Positions 1 through 10,100 of a stretch of 36,414 nucleotides of DNA are shown one piece after another (position 1 is the stretch's first letter; the number at the start of each line of letters is the position of its first letter). Origin of the DNA: Planctomycetota bacterium. GTDB lineage: Bacteria > Planctomycetota > Planctomycetia > Pirellulales > Pirellulaceae. A program made the translations under genes and the position numbers. The notes under the pieces were generated by a model, which had not been told where the DNA came from, searched no databases, and saw only the letters and a program-made list of their open reading frames with translations. The DNA lies in contig JAGWWZ010000032.1 of assembly GCA_018970165.1 (NCBI GenBank), positions 1 through 36,414 of the forward strand, read 5' to 3'.

Positions 1-2
1 AT

Positions 3-650
3 ACAGCTGCTGCCCATCCCCTCGACCATCATCGTCAATCCGCTGCTTCGCTGATGGTCAATCCTAAAGTCCATGCAGCCCTCGACGTCACGCGGGCCGA
101 TGACCGCGAACAAGAACGCTACGGCAAAAACTCTTTTGGATGGTCGTTGCTCATGGCTCGCCGCTTGGTCGATGCGGGTGTTCCACTGATTCAAGTCAAT
201 CTGGGGAACAATGAAACATGGGATACGCATGGCAATGCGTTCCCCCATCTCAAGGATCGCCTATTGCCTCCTACTGACCGTGCGGTTTCTGCGCTCCTGG
301 ATGACCTCCATGCATCGGGACAACTCGACGAGACATTGATCGTCATGGCTGGTGAGTTTGGTCGCACCCCCAAGATCACGTTGCTGGCACAACATTACAA
401 GCTCCCTGGTAGAGATCATTGGGGGGCATGTCAGTCGGTCTTCTTTGCCGGTGGGGGCATTCGACCCGGCACCGTCATCGGGCGATCGGACGCCAAAGGG
501 GAATACCCCACCGAAATGCCCGTGAAGCCGGAGAATTTTGCAGCCACCTTGTACCATCTCCTCGGAATTCCTAACGAAGCAGTATGGCATGACGCACTGG
601 ATCGCCCCCATACGATTTATCATGGAGAACCAATCGCCGGGTTAGTGTAA
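3..650 (+). CDS. DUF1501 (sulfatase-like) protein, C-terminal part
   Basis: The reading frame is open from the first bases of the window, so the N terminus (usually a Tat signal and the first metal-site half) lies outside; the ATG at 54 is internal. About 215 residues are visible. They show the family landmarks: RYG..SFG followed by LLMARRLVDAG, the NETWDTHG stretch, the AGEFGRTP motif, GRDHWG, and the closing FAATLYHLLGIP block. DUF1501 proteins are alkaline-phosphatase/sulfatase-fold proteins, normally Tat-exported, that are paired in planctomycetes with DUF1549/DUF1553 proteins. That pairing holds here, because the gene lies about 106 bases upstream of such a gene on the same strand. The substrate is unknown. 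Certain as to family; function is not established. Confidence 0.9.
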   Translation, partial: TAAAHPLDHHRQSAASLMVNPKVHAALDVTRADDREQERYGKNSFGWSLLMARRLVDAGVPLIQVNLGNNETWDTHGNAFPHLKDRLLPPTDRAVSALLDDLHASGQLDETLIVMAGEFGRTPKITLLAQHYKLPGRDHWGACQSVFFAGGGIRPGTVIGRSDAKGEYPTEMPVKPENFAATLYHLLGIPNEAVWHDALDRPHTIYHGEPIAGLV

Positions 651-756
651 ACTATGAGGTACTTACGCCCCCACCTGCCTCCCGATTCCTTCCCTCCCCA
701 AATTGATCCCTCCCCATTTTCATCGGCATTCCTTCCCACTGACCGGATTGTTGCGT

Positions 757-3700
757 ATGTCCCGTCCCTCTTCGGCCTTGAGATGCCTGTTCACTTCCTG
801 CACTTGGATGGCCATCATGGGAGCGGGCGTTGTACTGGCACCTTCTGAATCCGCGTTCGCTCAGCCCGCGATCGCGCGCACCACGCCACAAGCGGTTGCA
901 CCAGGCAAGACGACTCGTATCCAGATCGTCGGCCAAAACCTCAAGTCACCTCTGCGATTGGGTGCCACCGCCCCCATCACCGCATCGATCGTCTCGGTTG
1001 AACCCACTCAGGCGACGATCGATATCACGGCCCCTGCCGAACTGGGAAACGGTCCGTTCGGCGCGTGGATCGCGACTGAGGATGGCCCCTCGGAACCGTT
1101 TCCGATACTCATCGATCCGCTGCCCAGTCTTCCCGACAACGAAACCAATCACTCGTTGTCTCAAGCCCAGCAGATCTCTCTTCCATGTGCCATCGATGGA
1201 ACGGCGGATGCCTCGCTGAGTGACTTTTATCGGATCGCTATGGAAGCTGGTACCACACTGAAGCTCGACGTTGTAGCGGAACGCATCGGCTCAACCATGG
1301 ACGCTAGGCTTCGAATCTACGATGCGACCGGCAAGGTTTTATTTCGCGCGGATGACAACGAAGCAGGGCCCGACTGCTGGGGCCAATGGACTGCACCGGC
1401 GGCTGGCGAATATGTGATTGAGGTTTCGGACAGCCGATATGCAGGAGGAGGGCGATACCGCCTGCGACTGACACCAAGCCCGGTCGGTGGAGTGCCCTAT
1501 CCTCTGGCCATCGGCAGCCAGTCGATTCCCGACCTTTTCTTCCTGCAACCCGATGGAACACGATTCGCCGCCCGTCCTGCTGAATCACTCCCCTCTCCGG
1601 TCCATCCATCAAGCGGTCACCAACTTGCCGATCGTATTCGCGTTTCCCCTACAGGTAGGGAAGCCGAAGGAGGATGGTGGGGTGAAATTCTCGTTCGCGA
1701 GATCCCTTTGCATTTTGAACAACTCGATGCGCCGCAGTTGCCATCGGCCGATGCCGTGTCGGAACTGCTCGCAGCCCCCTTCGGTTGGAGCGGACGACTG
1801 GCTCAGCACAGCGAACGCGATACGATCCTCGTCTCAGGCACGCAAGGACAGTCGGTTCGGATCTCCGTACGAACGCGAAGCCTCGGTTCACCCACCTTGC
1901 TCCGTATGCAAGTGACTAACCCCGCAGGCCAAGTGGTTGCCGAGTCACCCGTTTCGGATGCAGACGAGTGGAGCATGGATGTCTCGTTTGCTGAAACCGG
2001 CGTCTACAAGATGTCATGCACCGACCTTCTTCAACGGGGCGGTCCGCATCATGTTTATTGGGTCGAAGTGGTACCGACTCCTCCCTTTGCGATCGCCATC
2101 AAACCGGATCCCAATCTCAAGGAAAGTCGCCCTCTTGAGCCTGAACATGGTGCGTTGTTTGTGGATCTCCAAGTCCAAAGGTTTGGTTACAACGGTCCAA
2201 TCCAACTCGATCTAGTTTTGCCACCCCAGGGAATTCGTCTCTGGAACCCCGTGATCCCCAACCAAGCCACCGAGCATCGAGTCTATTTGATAACCGATGC
2301 GGGATGGGATCCACAGACCATGCAGCCCCTTCAATGGATCGCAAAGAGCACCGAGGGTACGCAGGTCGCGATTCCTATCAGCAATCTCGCGGCTCGAAGA
2401 ACGAAAGCTCCCCATCAACCGTTTCCCTCCGCTTGGATGGGTGGCAAAGTTTATGTGAGCGGCGTTCGGGCATCTCAACCCCTGTTTCAACTTGAATCGC
2501 AGACTCCTGTCCCATTGGCCAAGTTGCCTATCGCGCAGTCCTTTACGGTCAAACTCCAACGTCCGGTCCCTGGTTTCCAAGGTCCCCTCGTTCCATTATC
2601 GACCCAAGCTCCGGCGGGATGGACGGCTCAGACGAGCTTCGAGAAAGACACACTAAAAATTGCTCTTCAACCTGCCACAGGAGCTGGCGTGAGTCCAACA
2701 TCGGCTCCATCTGCTGATCCTGTCACCATCATGGCTTATGCGCAGCATGCAACCGGAAGGTTGGAGCACCTTGCGGTACCGCTGTCTTGGTACGATCCGC
2801 TTCAGGTGGAAGTCGGTATTCCGTCCTCCGTTATGCCGGCAACCGAAGTCCCGGTCCGCGTTACTTTGAAGCGCGATGGGAATGCCCCCCAACCTGTGAC
2901 GGTTCAGCTTGCGGACTTGCCCGCAGGACTTCGAACCGAAGGTCCGGTCATCATTCCTGCGGACCAATCCTCGGCTACGATCCCGCTGCACATCCCAGCT
3001 GAATTTGCAGGAGCAACCGAAATCGGCGTTCGCGTGGTTGCATCAAGTCAGTTTGGGGGCGCGGAGTTTCAAGTGAGCAGCGCGACCGCTGCGTTGCGAC
3101 TCGAACCGTGGCCTGTACGAGTCGAAGCATTCCCGGCTTCGATAACTCTCCACCGCAATCGTGACCGCGCCAACGCCTTGTTGACAGGCTGGGATGCAAA
3201 AGAAATGCCCAGCGATTGGACTCAGCGTGCACGATGGACGTCGTCGAACCCATCGGTGTTTCAATGGCAAGCGGGGGAGATCATCCCTGTAGGGAATGGG
3301 AGTGCGGAGTTGATTGCGGAGCTCGGCCCTCATCGCAAAACCATTCCCGTGACAGTACAGAACCAGGAGATGCCGGCACGTGTGGAGTTTGAGAACGAAG
3401 TCCTCGTCGCTCTCTCGAAGCAAGGTTGCAATTCAGGAGCATGCCATGGTTCTCCGAGTGGCAAAGGGAGCTTTCGTCTTTCCTTGAGAGCCTTTGATCG
3501 AGAGCTAGACTCGCTCACCCTGGTGCGAGAAGAAGCGGGTAGACGTATCAATCCGATCGAACCGGAACGGAGCTTGCTCCTCCTCAAGCCCCTGATGAAA
3601 GTGCCTCACGGAGGTGGTGTTCAGATCCATGTTCACGATCCGGCTTATGCACTGCTTCGCGATTGGATTCAACAAGGCGCTCCATTGGATCCGGCCGAGC

Positions 3701-5472
3701 AGACTCGTTGCGTACGGTTGGAGGTTTACCCCGGTGGCTCGCGGATCCTTTCTCGTTCCGCAGGCGTGCAGCCACTGGTTGTGATCGCGCATTTCGCGGA
3801 CGGAAAATCGCGCGATGTTACTTCCCTGACATCGTTCGAGAGCTCCAATACGAGTGTCGCAACCGTCACGACCCGTGGGGTTGTTCAGCCACGGATGCGA
3901 GGGGAGACCGTCATCATGGCGAGATTCCTGGAACATATCGAATCGGTTCCCTTCTTGTTTGTGGAGGAGGATGCGAGCTTTGCGTGGCAGGAGATCCCCG
4001 TTCAGAACTTCATCGATACCTTGGTCGATGCCAAACTGCGGCAACTGCAGATTCAACCATCTCCACTCTGTTCGGATGAAGTCTTTCTACGGCGCGTTTA
4101 CTTGGACGTGATCGGTTTTCTTCCAAGCGTCGATGAGACGGTTGCCTTTCTGTCGGATCCAGCGCCCGACAAGCGGCAGCGGTTGATCGACGTTTTGCTC
4201 GAGCGACCGGAACACGCCAAGTATTGGGCGCTCAAGTGGGGGGATCTGCTACGTTTAACGAGCAAGAGTGTCGGAAATGATGGCGTCTACAAATACCATC
4301 GCTGGGTGGAAGACTCGATTCGGGACAACATGCCATACGATGTCTTTGTGAAGCAGTTGATTGCGTCGAGCGGCAGTACTTTTACCAATCCCCCTGCGAA
4401 TTTCTACCGGACAGCCGCCGACGCCAACGATTGCGTTGAGACCATTTCGCAGGTTTTCCTCGGGGCTCGGTTGCAGTGCGCGAAATGTCACAACCATCCG
4501 TTCGAACGTTGGACCCAGGACAACTACTATGGGCTTTCCGCATTCTTTCAACGCGTTCAAAGGAAGAAGACTGAACGTCCCGGTGAAGTCTTTGTGTGGT
4601 CTCAATCTTCGGGCGAAGTCGTCCAGCCAAGAACCGGTCGCACGATGAAGCCTTGGGTGCCTGGGGCTGGGGAAATGGCGATCGATGCTGCAGGCGATCG
4701 ACGTGAAGCGTTCGTTGCTTGGCTGAGCGACTCGAACAATCCCTTCCTCGCGCGGGTCGAGGCCAATCGCATTTGGAGTCATCTATTCGCACGAGGCATT
4801 GTCGATCCTATCGATGACTTCCGCGATTCCAATCCTCCCACCAACCGTCCGCTGTTGGACGCATTGACCGAATCGTTCGTGGCATCGAAATTTGATCGGA
4901 GGCAATTGATTCGCACGATTCTCCAGAGCCGCACCTATCAATCATCGTATGAGACCCATCCTTCGAACGAAAAGGACGCTCTCTATTTCTCTCACCAACA
5001 ACCGCGACTCCTGAAAGCTGAATCCTTGTTAGATGCCATCAATCAGATGCTGCAAACCGACCAAACCTTTGGTAGTTTACCCCTGGGTACCAAGGCCACG
5101 CAGATTCCGGCACCGGATCTGGCCAAGGTGGATTTCCTGAAGGTTTTTGGTCAACCCGAGCGTTCCACGGTTTGTGCGTGCGAGCGGACCGAGGAGTCTA
5201 ATCTGGGCATGGCAATCGAGCTCTTCAACGGATCGTCGATTCACGAGAAACTGCGTGCACCCAACAACCGTTTTCGAAAAGCGCTCGCGGCCGGAAAACC
5301 TCTCGAAGAGATCCTGCGAGAGCTGTATCTCGCAGGGCTTTGTCGTCAGCCGACCCCCGAGGAAATTCAAGACACCGTCCGCCACGTCCAATCGCGTCCC
5401 GACCCCGTGTCGGGACTGGAAGACATCTGCTGGGTTTTAATCAATACCGATGAGTTCTTATTTCAACACTGA
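757..5472 (+). CDS. Exported PPC / BIG2 / DUF1549 / DUF1553 planctomycete protein
   Basis: 1571 residues from ATG 757. This start is preferred over an in-frame ATG at 703 because it leaves a normal signal peptide (hydrophobic stretch, then AFAQPA). Visible order: signal peptide; a pre-peptidase C-terminal (PPC)-like beta domain around residues 130-240 (SDFYRIAMEAG to YRLRL); beta-rich Ig-like regions; a BIG2-like domain before residue 870; a cytochrome-like segment with C891NSGACH897; another BIG2-like domain (VTSLTSFESSNTSVATV); DUF1549 (PSCyt2) from about 1084, containing C1241AKCH1245; and DUF1553 (PSD1) from about 1319 to the end. The family is abundant in planctomycetes and adjoins DUF1501 genes, as here. 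It is probably anchored or soluble in the periplasm. A role in polysaccharide handling or heme/electron transfer is often suggested but unproven. The stop lies downstream of one possible start of the next gene. Confidence 0.9.
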   Translation: MSRPSSALRCLFTSCTWMAIMGAGVVLAPSESAFAQPAIARTTPQAVAPGKTTRIQIVGQNLKSPLRLGATAPITASIVSVEPTQATIDITAPAELGNGPFGAWIATEDGPSEPFPILIDPLPSLPDNETNHSLSQAQQISLPCAIDGTADASLSDFYRIAMEAGTTLKLDVVAERIGSTMDARLRIYDATGKVLFRADDNEAGPDCWGQWTAPAAGEYVIEVSDSRYAGGGRYRLRLTPSPVGGVPYPLAIGSQSIPDLFFLQPDGTRFAARPAESLPSPVHPSSGHQLADRIRVSPTGREAEGGWWGEILVREIPLHFEQLDAPQLPSADAVSELLAAPFGWSGRLAQHSERDTILVSGTQGQSVRISVRTRSLGSPTLLRMQVTNPAGQVVAESPVSDADEWSMDVSFAETGVYKMSCTDLLQRGGPHHVYWVEVVPTPPFAIAIKPDPNLKESRPLEPEHGALFVDLQVQRFGYNGPIQLDLVLPPQGIRLWNPVIPNQATEHRVYLITDAGWDPQTMQPLQWIAKSTEGTQVAIPISNLAARRTKAPHQPFPSAWMGGKVYVSGVRASQPLFQLESQTPVPLAKLPIAQSFTVKLQRPVPGFQGPLVPLSTQAPAGWTAQTSFEKDTLKIALQPATGAGVSPTSAPSADPVTIMAYAQHATGRLEHLAVPLSWYDPLQVEVGIPSSVMPATEVPVRVTLKRDGNAPQPVTVQLADLPAGLRTEGPVIIPADQSSATIPLHIPAEFAGATEIGVRVVASSQFGGAEFQVSSATAALRLEPWPVRVEAFPASITLHRNRDRANALLTGWDAKEMPSDWTQRARWTSSNPSVFQWQAGEIIPVGNGSAELIAELGPHRKTIPVTVQNQEMPARVEFENEVLVALSKQGCNSGACHGSPSGKGSFRLSLRAFDRELDSLTLVREEAGRRINPIEPERSLLLLKPLMKVPHGGGVQIHVHDPAYALLRDWIQQGAPLDPAEQTRCVRLEVYPGGSRILSRSAGVQPLVVIAHFADGKSRDVTSLTSFESSNTSVATVTTRGVVQPRMRGETVIMARFLEHIESVPFLFVEEDASFAWQEIPVQNFIDTLVDAKLRQLQIQPSPLCSDEVFLRRVYLDVIGFLPSVDETVAFLSDPAPDKRQRLIDVLLERPEHAKYWALKWGDLLRLTSKSVGNDGVYKYHRWVEDSIRDNMPYDVFVKQLIASSGSTFTNPPANFYRTAADANDCVETISQVFLGARLQCAKCHNHPFERWTQDNYYGLSAFFQRVQRKKTERPGEVFVWSQSSGEVVQPRTGRTMKPWVPGAGEMAIDAAGDRREAFVAWLSDSNNPFLARVEANRIWSHLFARGIVDPIDDFRDSNPPTNRPLLDALTESFVASKFDRRQLIRTILQSRTYQSSYETHPSNEKDALYFSHQQPRLLKAESLLDAINQMLQTDQTFGSLPLGTKATQIPAPDLAKVDFLKVFGQPERSTVCACERTEESNLGMAIELFNGSSIHEKLRAPNNRFRKALAAGKPLEEILRELYLAGLCRQPTPEEIQDTVRHVQSRPDPVSGLEDICWVLINTDEFLFQH

Positions 5473-5569
5473 TTACGACAACGAAGCTACGCCTTGCGGT
5501 GCAGCGCGAGTTGCCCGGTTTCTTGGCATGAACCGTCATTCACCGGACGGCTCGCGCCGTACCGCTTTG

Positions 5570-6910
5570 ATGGTTTATCGGAATGCTATGCGAGTCTGTT
5601 GGCTTCTCTGCTCTCTAGCACTTATGGGCTGGTGCGTGAAACCGCTTCATGGCCAGGTCTCGTTCCGTGAGCAGATTGCACCGATCCTGCAAGAGCATTG
5701 CGTGGCTTGCCATGGAGCCAAACGCGCCGAAGGTGGCTACCGGTTAGATACGGTGGAAGAGCTTATCAAACCAGGCGAAGGTGGCACTGCTCCGATCGTT
5801 CCTCAAAAGAGTTTGGAGAGCGAATGGATCTCTCGACTCCGCTCGCACGAACCCGGCGTGCGGATGCCTGACGAGAGTGAACCGCTAGCACCGGAACAGA
5901 TCGATCTGATTGCTAAGTGGATCGATGAAGGAGCTAGTCTCGAAGGGATTGCTCCCAAGGATCCATTATGGTTGGTGATCCCTCCACGCAAAACGTCGGT
6001 GGTACCGGAACATTATTCGCGAGCTATCCCTGTCAACGCGATGGCCTTTTCTGCTGATGGCAATCAATTGATCACATCGGGATACCATGAAGCACTGGTA
6101 TGGAATCCATCGACAGGCGAACTGGTTCAACGCTTGCAGAACCAACCTCAGAGAGCCTATGCAATCCAGTCCTTACAAGATGGAGGACGTTTGGCAGTCG
6201 CTGGCGGAACACCTGGATCCATCGGAGAGTTGCGATTGATCGATCGAGCGAGTGGCACGGTCGAACAGGTGCTCGCTCGCAGCAACGATGTGGTGCTGGA
6301 TTTTGCGATGCGGCCTGGACGACAGGAGATGGCGATCGCTTTGGCGGATAACACCATCCGATTGTACGATCTGGAGACCATGCAACTCAAACGCATTATC
6401 TCCAGTCATGCGGATTGGGTTACGCAACTCGCTTACACCGATGATGGAAAGCGATTGGGATCTGCCAGTCGCGATCGGTCGGCCAAAGTCTACGACGCCG
6501 AAACAGGAGACTTACTGGTGAGCTATCCGGGCCATGGCGCAGCCGTACGTGGAATTGCGGCCATCGGCGATGGGGCTCAATGGGTCAGTGTTGGCTCGGA
6601 TCGGAAATTGCACCGTTGGGAACTCGAAGGTGCCAAGAAAGTCGCTGAGGTACCACTCGGGGGCGAGCCCGCGAAACTTGTGCGGGTCGACGGATCGATT
6701 GTTGTGCCTTGCAGCGACAAACACTGGTATCGAATCGATCTGAGCAACAATACGATCGGGATGAAGGTTCCCGGTCACGAGGATTGGCTTGTGTCCGTTG
6801 CCTATGATAGAGCGACAGCCCGACTCGCGACCGGAGGATTGGATGGTTCGGTGCGGGTATGGAACTTCAAGGACGGTAGTTTGATTGCGCAATGGGTGGC
6901 CAAGCCCTGA
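5570..6910 (+). CDS. Exported cytochrome c (PSCyt1)-WD40 repeat protein
   Basis: About 446 residues from ATG 5570. In-frame ATGs at 5450 (overlapping the previous gene's end), 5528 and 5588 are alternatives. I favour 5570 or 5588 because the signal peptide (RVCWLLCSLALMGW, cleavage after HGQ) follows directly. Residues about 35-140 form a planctomycete cytochrome c domain with the heme motif C44VACH48 and the usual RMPDESEPLAPEQIDLIAKWIDEG tail, given here in part: MPDESEPL and AKWIDEGA. The rest is a WD40 beta-propeller with repeats such as VNAMAFSADG, WVTQLAYTDDGKRLGSASRD and WLVSVAYDRATARLATGGLDGSVRVWNF (read at 6020-6880). It sits in tandem with the DUF1501 and DUF1553 genes and is likely periplasmic. 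Electron-transfer partner unknown. Confidence 0.88.
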   Translation: MVYRNAMRVCWLLCSLALMGWCVKPLHGQVSFREQIAPILQEHCVACHGAKRAEGGYRLDTVEELIKPGEGGTAPIVPQKSLESEWISRLRSHEPGVRMPDESEPLAPEQIDLIAKWIDEGASLEGIAPKDPLWLVIPPRKTSVVPEHYSRAIPVNAMAFSADGNQLITSGYHEALVWNPSTGELVQRLQNQPQRAYAIQSLQDGGRLAVAGGTPGSIGELRLIDRASGTVEQVLARSNDVVLDFAMRPGRQEMAIALADNTIRLYDLETMQLKRIISSHADWVTQLAYTDDGKRLGSASRDRSAKVYDAETGDLLVSYPGHGAAVRGIAAIGDGAQWVSVGSDRKLHRWELEGAKKVAEVPLGGEPAKLVRVDGSIVVPCSDKHWYRIDLSNNTIGMKVPGHEDWLVSVAYDRATARLATGGLDGSVRVWNFKDGSLIAQWVAKP

Positions 6911-7127
6911 ATGCAAGGTCGCAAGTAGCATATCGCGCGATCTGAAGCTGCGTTCTTCGGCTTTCATCGAATCGCGCTTCGCGTTCGCGGTAGCAGCAAT
7001 ACTAGCCGAGATGCGCAAGCATCCGGGTTGAAGCGGAATGAACATGGCGATGTCTGCCACAGTTCAACCCGAGAGTTGTTGCGGTTTGTGGAAGGACATC
7101 AATTCCAAGCGTCAGCAAGGGAAAAGA
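6911..7127. other. Intergenic spacer between convergent genes
   Basis: 217 bases separate the WD40 gene (+) from the convergent DUF1501 gene (-). There is a short ATCGCGCGAT palindrome near 6930 and GC-rich inverted runs around 6970, but I see no clear hairpin with a T-tract. No credible gene lies here; open frames crossing it run into the antisense of the DUF1501 gene. Confidence 0.5.
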
Positions 7128-8552
7128 TCAACCGAACAATGCTTCGATGGGTCGGCCCTCTTCCAAGAGATGGTAGGGTCGTCCTTGGGTATCTTTGGCT
7201 TGAAGATTGTCGATTCCTACAGCGCGATAGACGGTCTTTGCCACATCGGCGGGAGTGACTGGATTTTCCGCAGGGTATTCCGCATATCGATCGGTTGCAC
7301 CGTAGACTTGTCCGCCTCGAATCCCACCCCCTGCCAACAAAACGCTTTGGCAATGGGTCCAATGATCTCGACCGGCACCTCCGGGCCCGCCCGAGCGAGG
7401 ATCCCCAATCTTGGGCTTGCGTCCCATCTCACTGGTGACCATGACCAAGGTCTGATCCAGCAGACTGCGTTGATGCAAATCTTGGAGCAATGCGGAAAAC
7501 GCGCGGTCGAACTCCGGTAAAAGGTGTTTCTGCAAACAGCCGAAATTGTTGCCATGCGTATCCCAGGCCCCTTCGCTCTTGCAGGCATCCGCGATGGCTT
7601 CGTTCTCTTTCCAGAAGACCGTGATGAACGGGACTTCTGCCTCCACCAGTCTTCGGGCCAACAGCAGACTCATCGCGTTGACGGTTGTACCGTACGCTTC
7701 GCGTGTGGATGCTGTTTCCGCTTCGACGTTGAATGCTTCGGTCGCTTTCGAGGACAGGAGCAAATGCATCGTCCGCTCCTGATGTTTCTTCCACTGGTTG
7801 TCCTCGGCAGCGCGATCTAAATCGCGGCGAGTTTGATTGAGTTTCTGCAGCATGGCTTTTCGAGACTGAAGCTGGGCCGAGGTCACATCGCCGGTCAGGC
7901 TGAGGCTTGGCGCTTGGAATTTCAACGGCTGATCCAGCGAGCCATCGACATAAAAAGGATCGAACTCCACGCCCAGTCGCGCGGCGAATTGCCCTGGCCG
8001 AGTGTAGGGGGCTTTGCTCGGCTTGTGGGGAAGTGTCACCACGTTCGGCAAATCGGGATGGGGGCGCGAACGCTGACCGACGACACATCCCATGAATGGC
8101 CAATCGTCGCTATAGGGACGACGATCATTGCCTAAGGAGAGGAACGTGGGGTCTGGGACATGGCCTGTGAGATTGTAGTAGTACCCTGCATGGTGATCGT
8201 TGGTGCTGACCGATGCGCCGACCGAACGGACAACAGCTAGGTGGTGGGCTTGTTGTGCAAGTTGTGGCAAGTGTTCGCAGAGCATAATACCCGGTGCGGA
8301 AGTTGCGATCGGATTGAACGGACCTCGATAGTCGAGCGGCGCATTGGGCTTCATGTCCCATGTATCGATATGCGAAGCGCCACCACACAGAAAAAAGAGG
8401 ATCACCGATTTGGCTTTACCTGAACCATGGCCACTTGCAGGTGCGGCCCCAAAGGTTGGAACAACAGTAGCTCCCAATGGCAGACCTGCGACCAGGCTGG
8501 TCGAGGCCACCAGGAAGTCACGTCGATGCGTGCGATGAAAACCGTGAATCAT
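7128..8552 (-). CDS. DUF1501 family Tat-exported protein
   Basis: 474 residues. The N terminus carries a twin-arginine signal (H9-R10-R11-D12-F13-L14 then a hydrophobic ASTSLVAGLPLGATVV). Next come the family's first block (ILFFLCGGASHIDTWDMKP), a DHHAGYYYNLTG segment, the LLLARRLVEAEVPF block, GAWDTHGNN, TSEMGRKPKI and GRDHWTHCQSVLLAGGGI. All are hallmarks of full-length DUF1501. It lies 120 bases downstream of another DUF1501 gene on the same strand, so the two may be cotranscribed. The two proteins differ clearly in sequence, so this is not a recent duplication. It probably acts outside the cytoplasm; the reaction is unknown. Confidence 0.92.
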   Translation of the reverse strand: MIHGFHRTHRRDFLVASTSLVAGLPLGATVVPTFGAAPASGHGSGKAKSVILFFLCGGASHIDTWDMKPNAPLDYRGPFNPIATSAPGIMLCEHLPQLAQQAHHLAVVRSVGASVSTNDHHAGYYYNLTGHVPDPTFLSLGNDRRPYSDDWPFMGCVVGQRSRPHPDLPNVVTLPHKPSKAPYTRPGQFAARLGVEFDPFYVDGSLDQPLKFQAPSLSLTGDVTSAQLQSRKAMLQKLNQTRRDLDRAAEDNQWKKHQERTMHLLLSSKATEAFNVEAETASTREAYGTTVNAMSLLLARRLVEAEVPFITVFWKENEAIADACKSEGAWDTHGNNFGCLQKHLLPEFDRAFSALLQDLHQRSLLDQTLVMVTSEMGRKPKIGDPRSGGPGGAGRDHWTHCQSVLLAGGGIRGGQVYGATDRYAEYPAENPVTPADVAKTVYRAVGIDNLQAKDTQGRPYHLLEEGRPIEALFG

Positions 8553-8672
8553 TCCCGAGATCTCACTACGATTGTCCCTTGCTCCTAAAGCCTAATCGCG
8601 AAATAAAGACCGCAGCTAACGTCTAGGCGGCTAATGGTGTTCGGATAAGCGTTTACTCATTATAGCCTCGAC

Positions 8673-10100
8673 CTATCCGAGGATCGGTTCGATCGGTGTC
8701 CCTTTGCTGATCACCAAAGGCCGTCCCAATCGATCGTGGATCTCAGTGGTTGGGGCGAAACCGAGGCAGTGATAGACCGTCGCGGTTAAGTCTTGCGGTT
8801 CGACGCGTCCTTCCAGTGGGTGGGCTCCTTGACGATCCGAAGCTCCGTGTACCAATCCACCTCGCACACCACCTCCTGCGAGAGCACCACTGAAGACATG
8901 CCCCCAATGGTCGCGGCCGCCGCTTGGGTTGATTCTCGGGGAACGTCCAAACTCGCCGATCCAAACGACCAACGTTTCCTGGAGCATGCCCCTTTGATCC
9001 AAATCTTCCAGGAGCGCCGAGTAGGCTTGATCCATCGGCGGCATCAACGCAGTCTTCAGACGCTCGGCATTCTTGGCATGGGTATCCCATGCTGGTGCCA
9101 CGTCCTCATCGGTTTTCCAACGCGTCCAGTTTACTTGCACAAGGGACACTCCCGATTCGATCAGGCGTCGTGCCATCAAGACGCTTTGCCCAAAGCGGTT
9201 GCGCCCATAACGTTCGCGCATCGATTCGGGTTCTTCCTCAAGGGCAAATGCTTTCTGAGCTTCGCGCGTGCGCATCAGCTCCATGGCTTTCGACTGCCAT
9301 GTACTCCAACGTTCCATGTTGGGATGAGACTGAAGTCGATCGAGCCGACGATTGATTTGATTGAGGACGGTTCGTCGATCAGCCAATCGTTCGGGCGTAA
9401 TGTCGGCGGGTAATGCGATATCAGGAACACGAAAATCAGGCAGGCTTGGATCGCATGTCACCAACCAAGGGTCGGCTTGACTGCTCAACCAACCGGCGTC
9501 TTGACCGGGCCATAGGAGACGCCCCGTATTCCAGATCTCTTCGGGTAAACGGACCGAGCCTGGCAATGGCCCGCGATCCCCGCGCAGGTGCCGCACGACC
9601 GCTCCCATGCTCGGCCAATCGTTGGGTGCCCCTGGCAATGCATTCTCTTGATTCTTGGGGGAATGCGGATAGCCGGTCAGCATCCAATACCCGCTCGATG
9701 AATGTGCATTGTCATCGGTCGCCATGGCCCGTAACACAGCAATTTTGTTAGTGAGTTTTGCCGTCATCGGCATCAACTCGCCGACATGCAGTCCTGGAAC
9801 GACGGAGGGAATCGGCTTAAGGTCACCACGTATTTCCAGTGGCGCGTCGGGCTTGGGGTCCCATGTTTCATGCTGGGGTGGCCCTCCCAACATGAAAAGA
9901 ACGATGCAGTGTTTGGCTCGTCCGAACGACGATGCCATGCCGGACCGCATCTCTTGCGGATCCATTGCGGATGCTCTTTCCTGCGAAGCCAACCAAGCAG
10001 GCAAACTCAGGCCGAACGCACCTAGCGAGCCCGCTTGCAACCATTCGCGGCGCGACAGTCCATCGCAAAGGCGCGAGGAAGGTCCGAAGAATGACAACAT
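8673..10100 (-). CDS. DUF1501 family Tat-exported protein
   Basis: 475 residues, beginning with a Tat signal (S16-R17-R18-E19-W20-L21 and AGSLGAFGLSLPAWLASQ). Family blocks are visible in order: CIVLFMLGGPPQHETWDPKP, AHSSSGYWMLTGYPH, RYGRNRFGQSVLMARRLIESG (region near 9165-9225), PAWDTHAKN, WIGEFGRSPRINPSGGRDHWG in part (GEFGRSP, GRDHWG), and the closing TATVYHCLGF. HETWDPKP and GRDHWG are positions thought to hold the metal site in this alkaline-phosphatase-like fold. It is upstream of the other minus-strand DUF1501 gene with a 120-base gap and may lead that unit. No DUF1549/1553 partner is on this strand; the nearest is the plus-strand gene at 757-5472. Confidence 0.92.
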   Translation of the reverse strand: MLSFFGPSSRLCDGLSRREWLQAGSLGAFGLSLPAWLASQERASAMDPQEMRSGMASSFGRAKHCIVLFMLGGPPQHETWDPKPDAPLEIRGDLKPIPSVVPGLHVGELMPMTAKLTNKIAVLRAMATDDNAHSSSGYWMLTGYPHSPKNQENALPGAPNDWPSMGAVVRHLRGDRGPLPGSVRLPEEIWNTGRLLWPGQDAGWLSSQADPWLVTCDPSLPDFRVPDIALPADITPERLADRRTVLNQINRRLDRLQSHPNMERWSTWQSKAMELMRTREAQKAFALEEEPESMRERYGRNRFGQSVLMARRLIESGVSLVQVNWTRWKTDEDVAPAWDTHAKNAERLKTALMPPMDQAYSALLEDLDQRGMLQETLVVWIGEFGRSPRINPSGGRDHWGHVFSGALAGGGVRGGLVHGASDRQGAHPLEGRVEPQDLTATVYHCLGFAPTTEIHDRLGRPLVISKGTPIEPILG

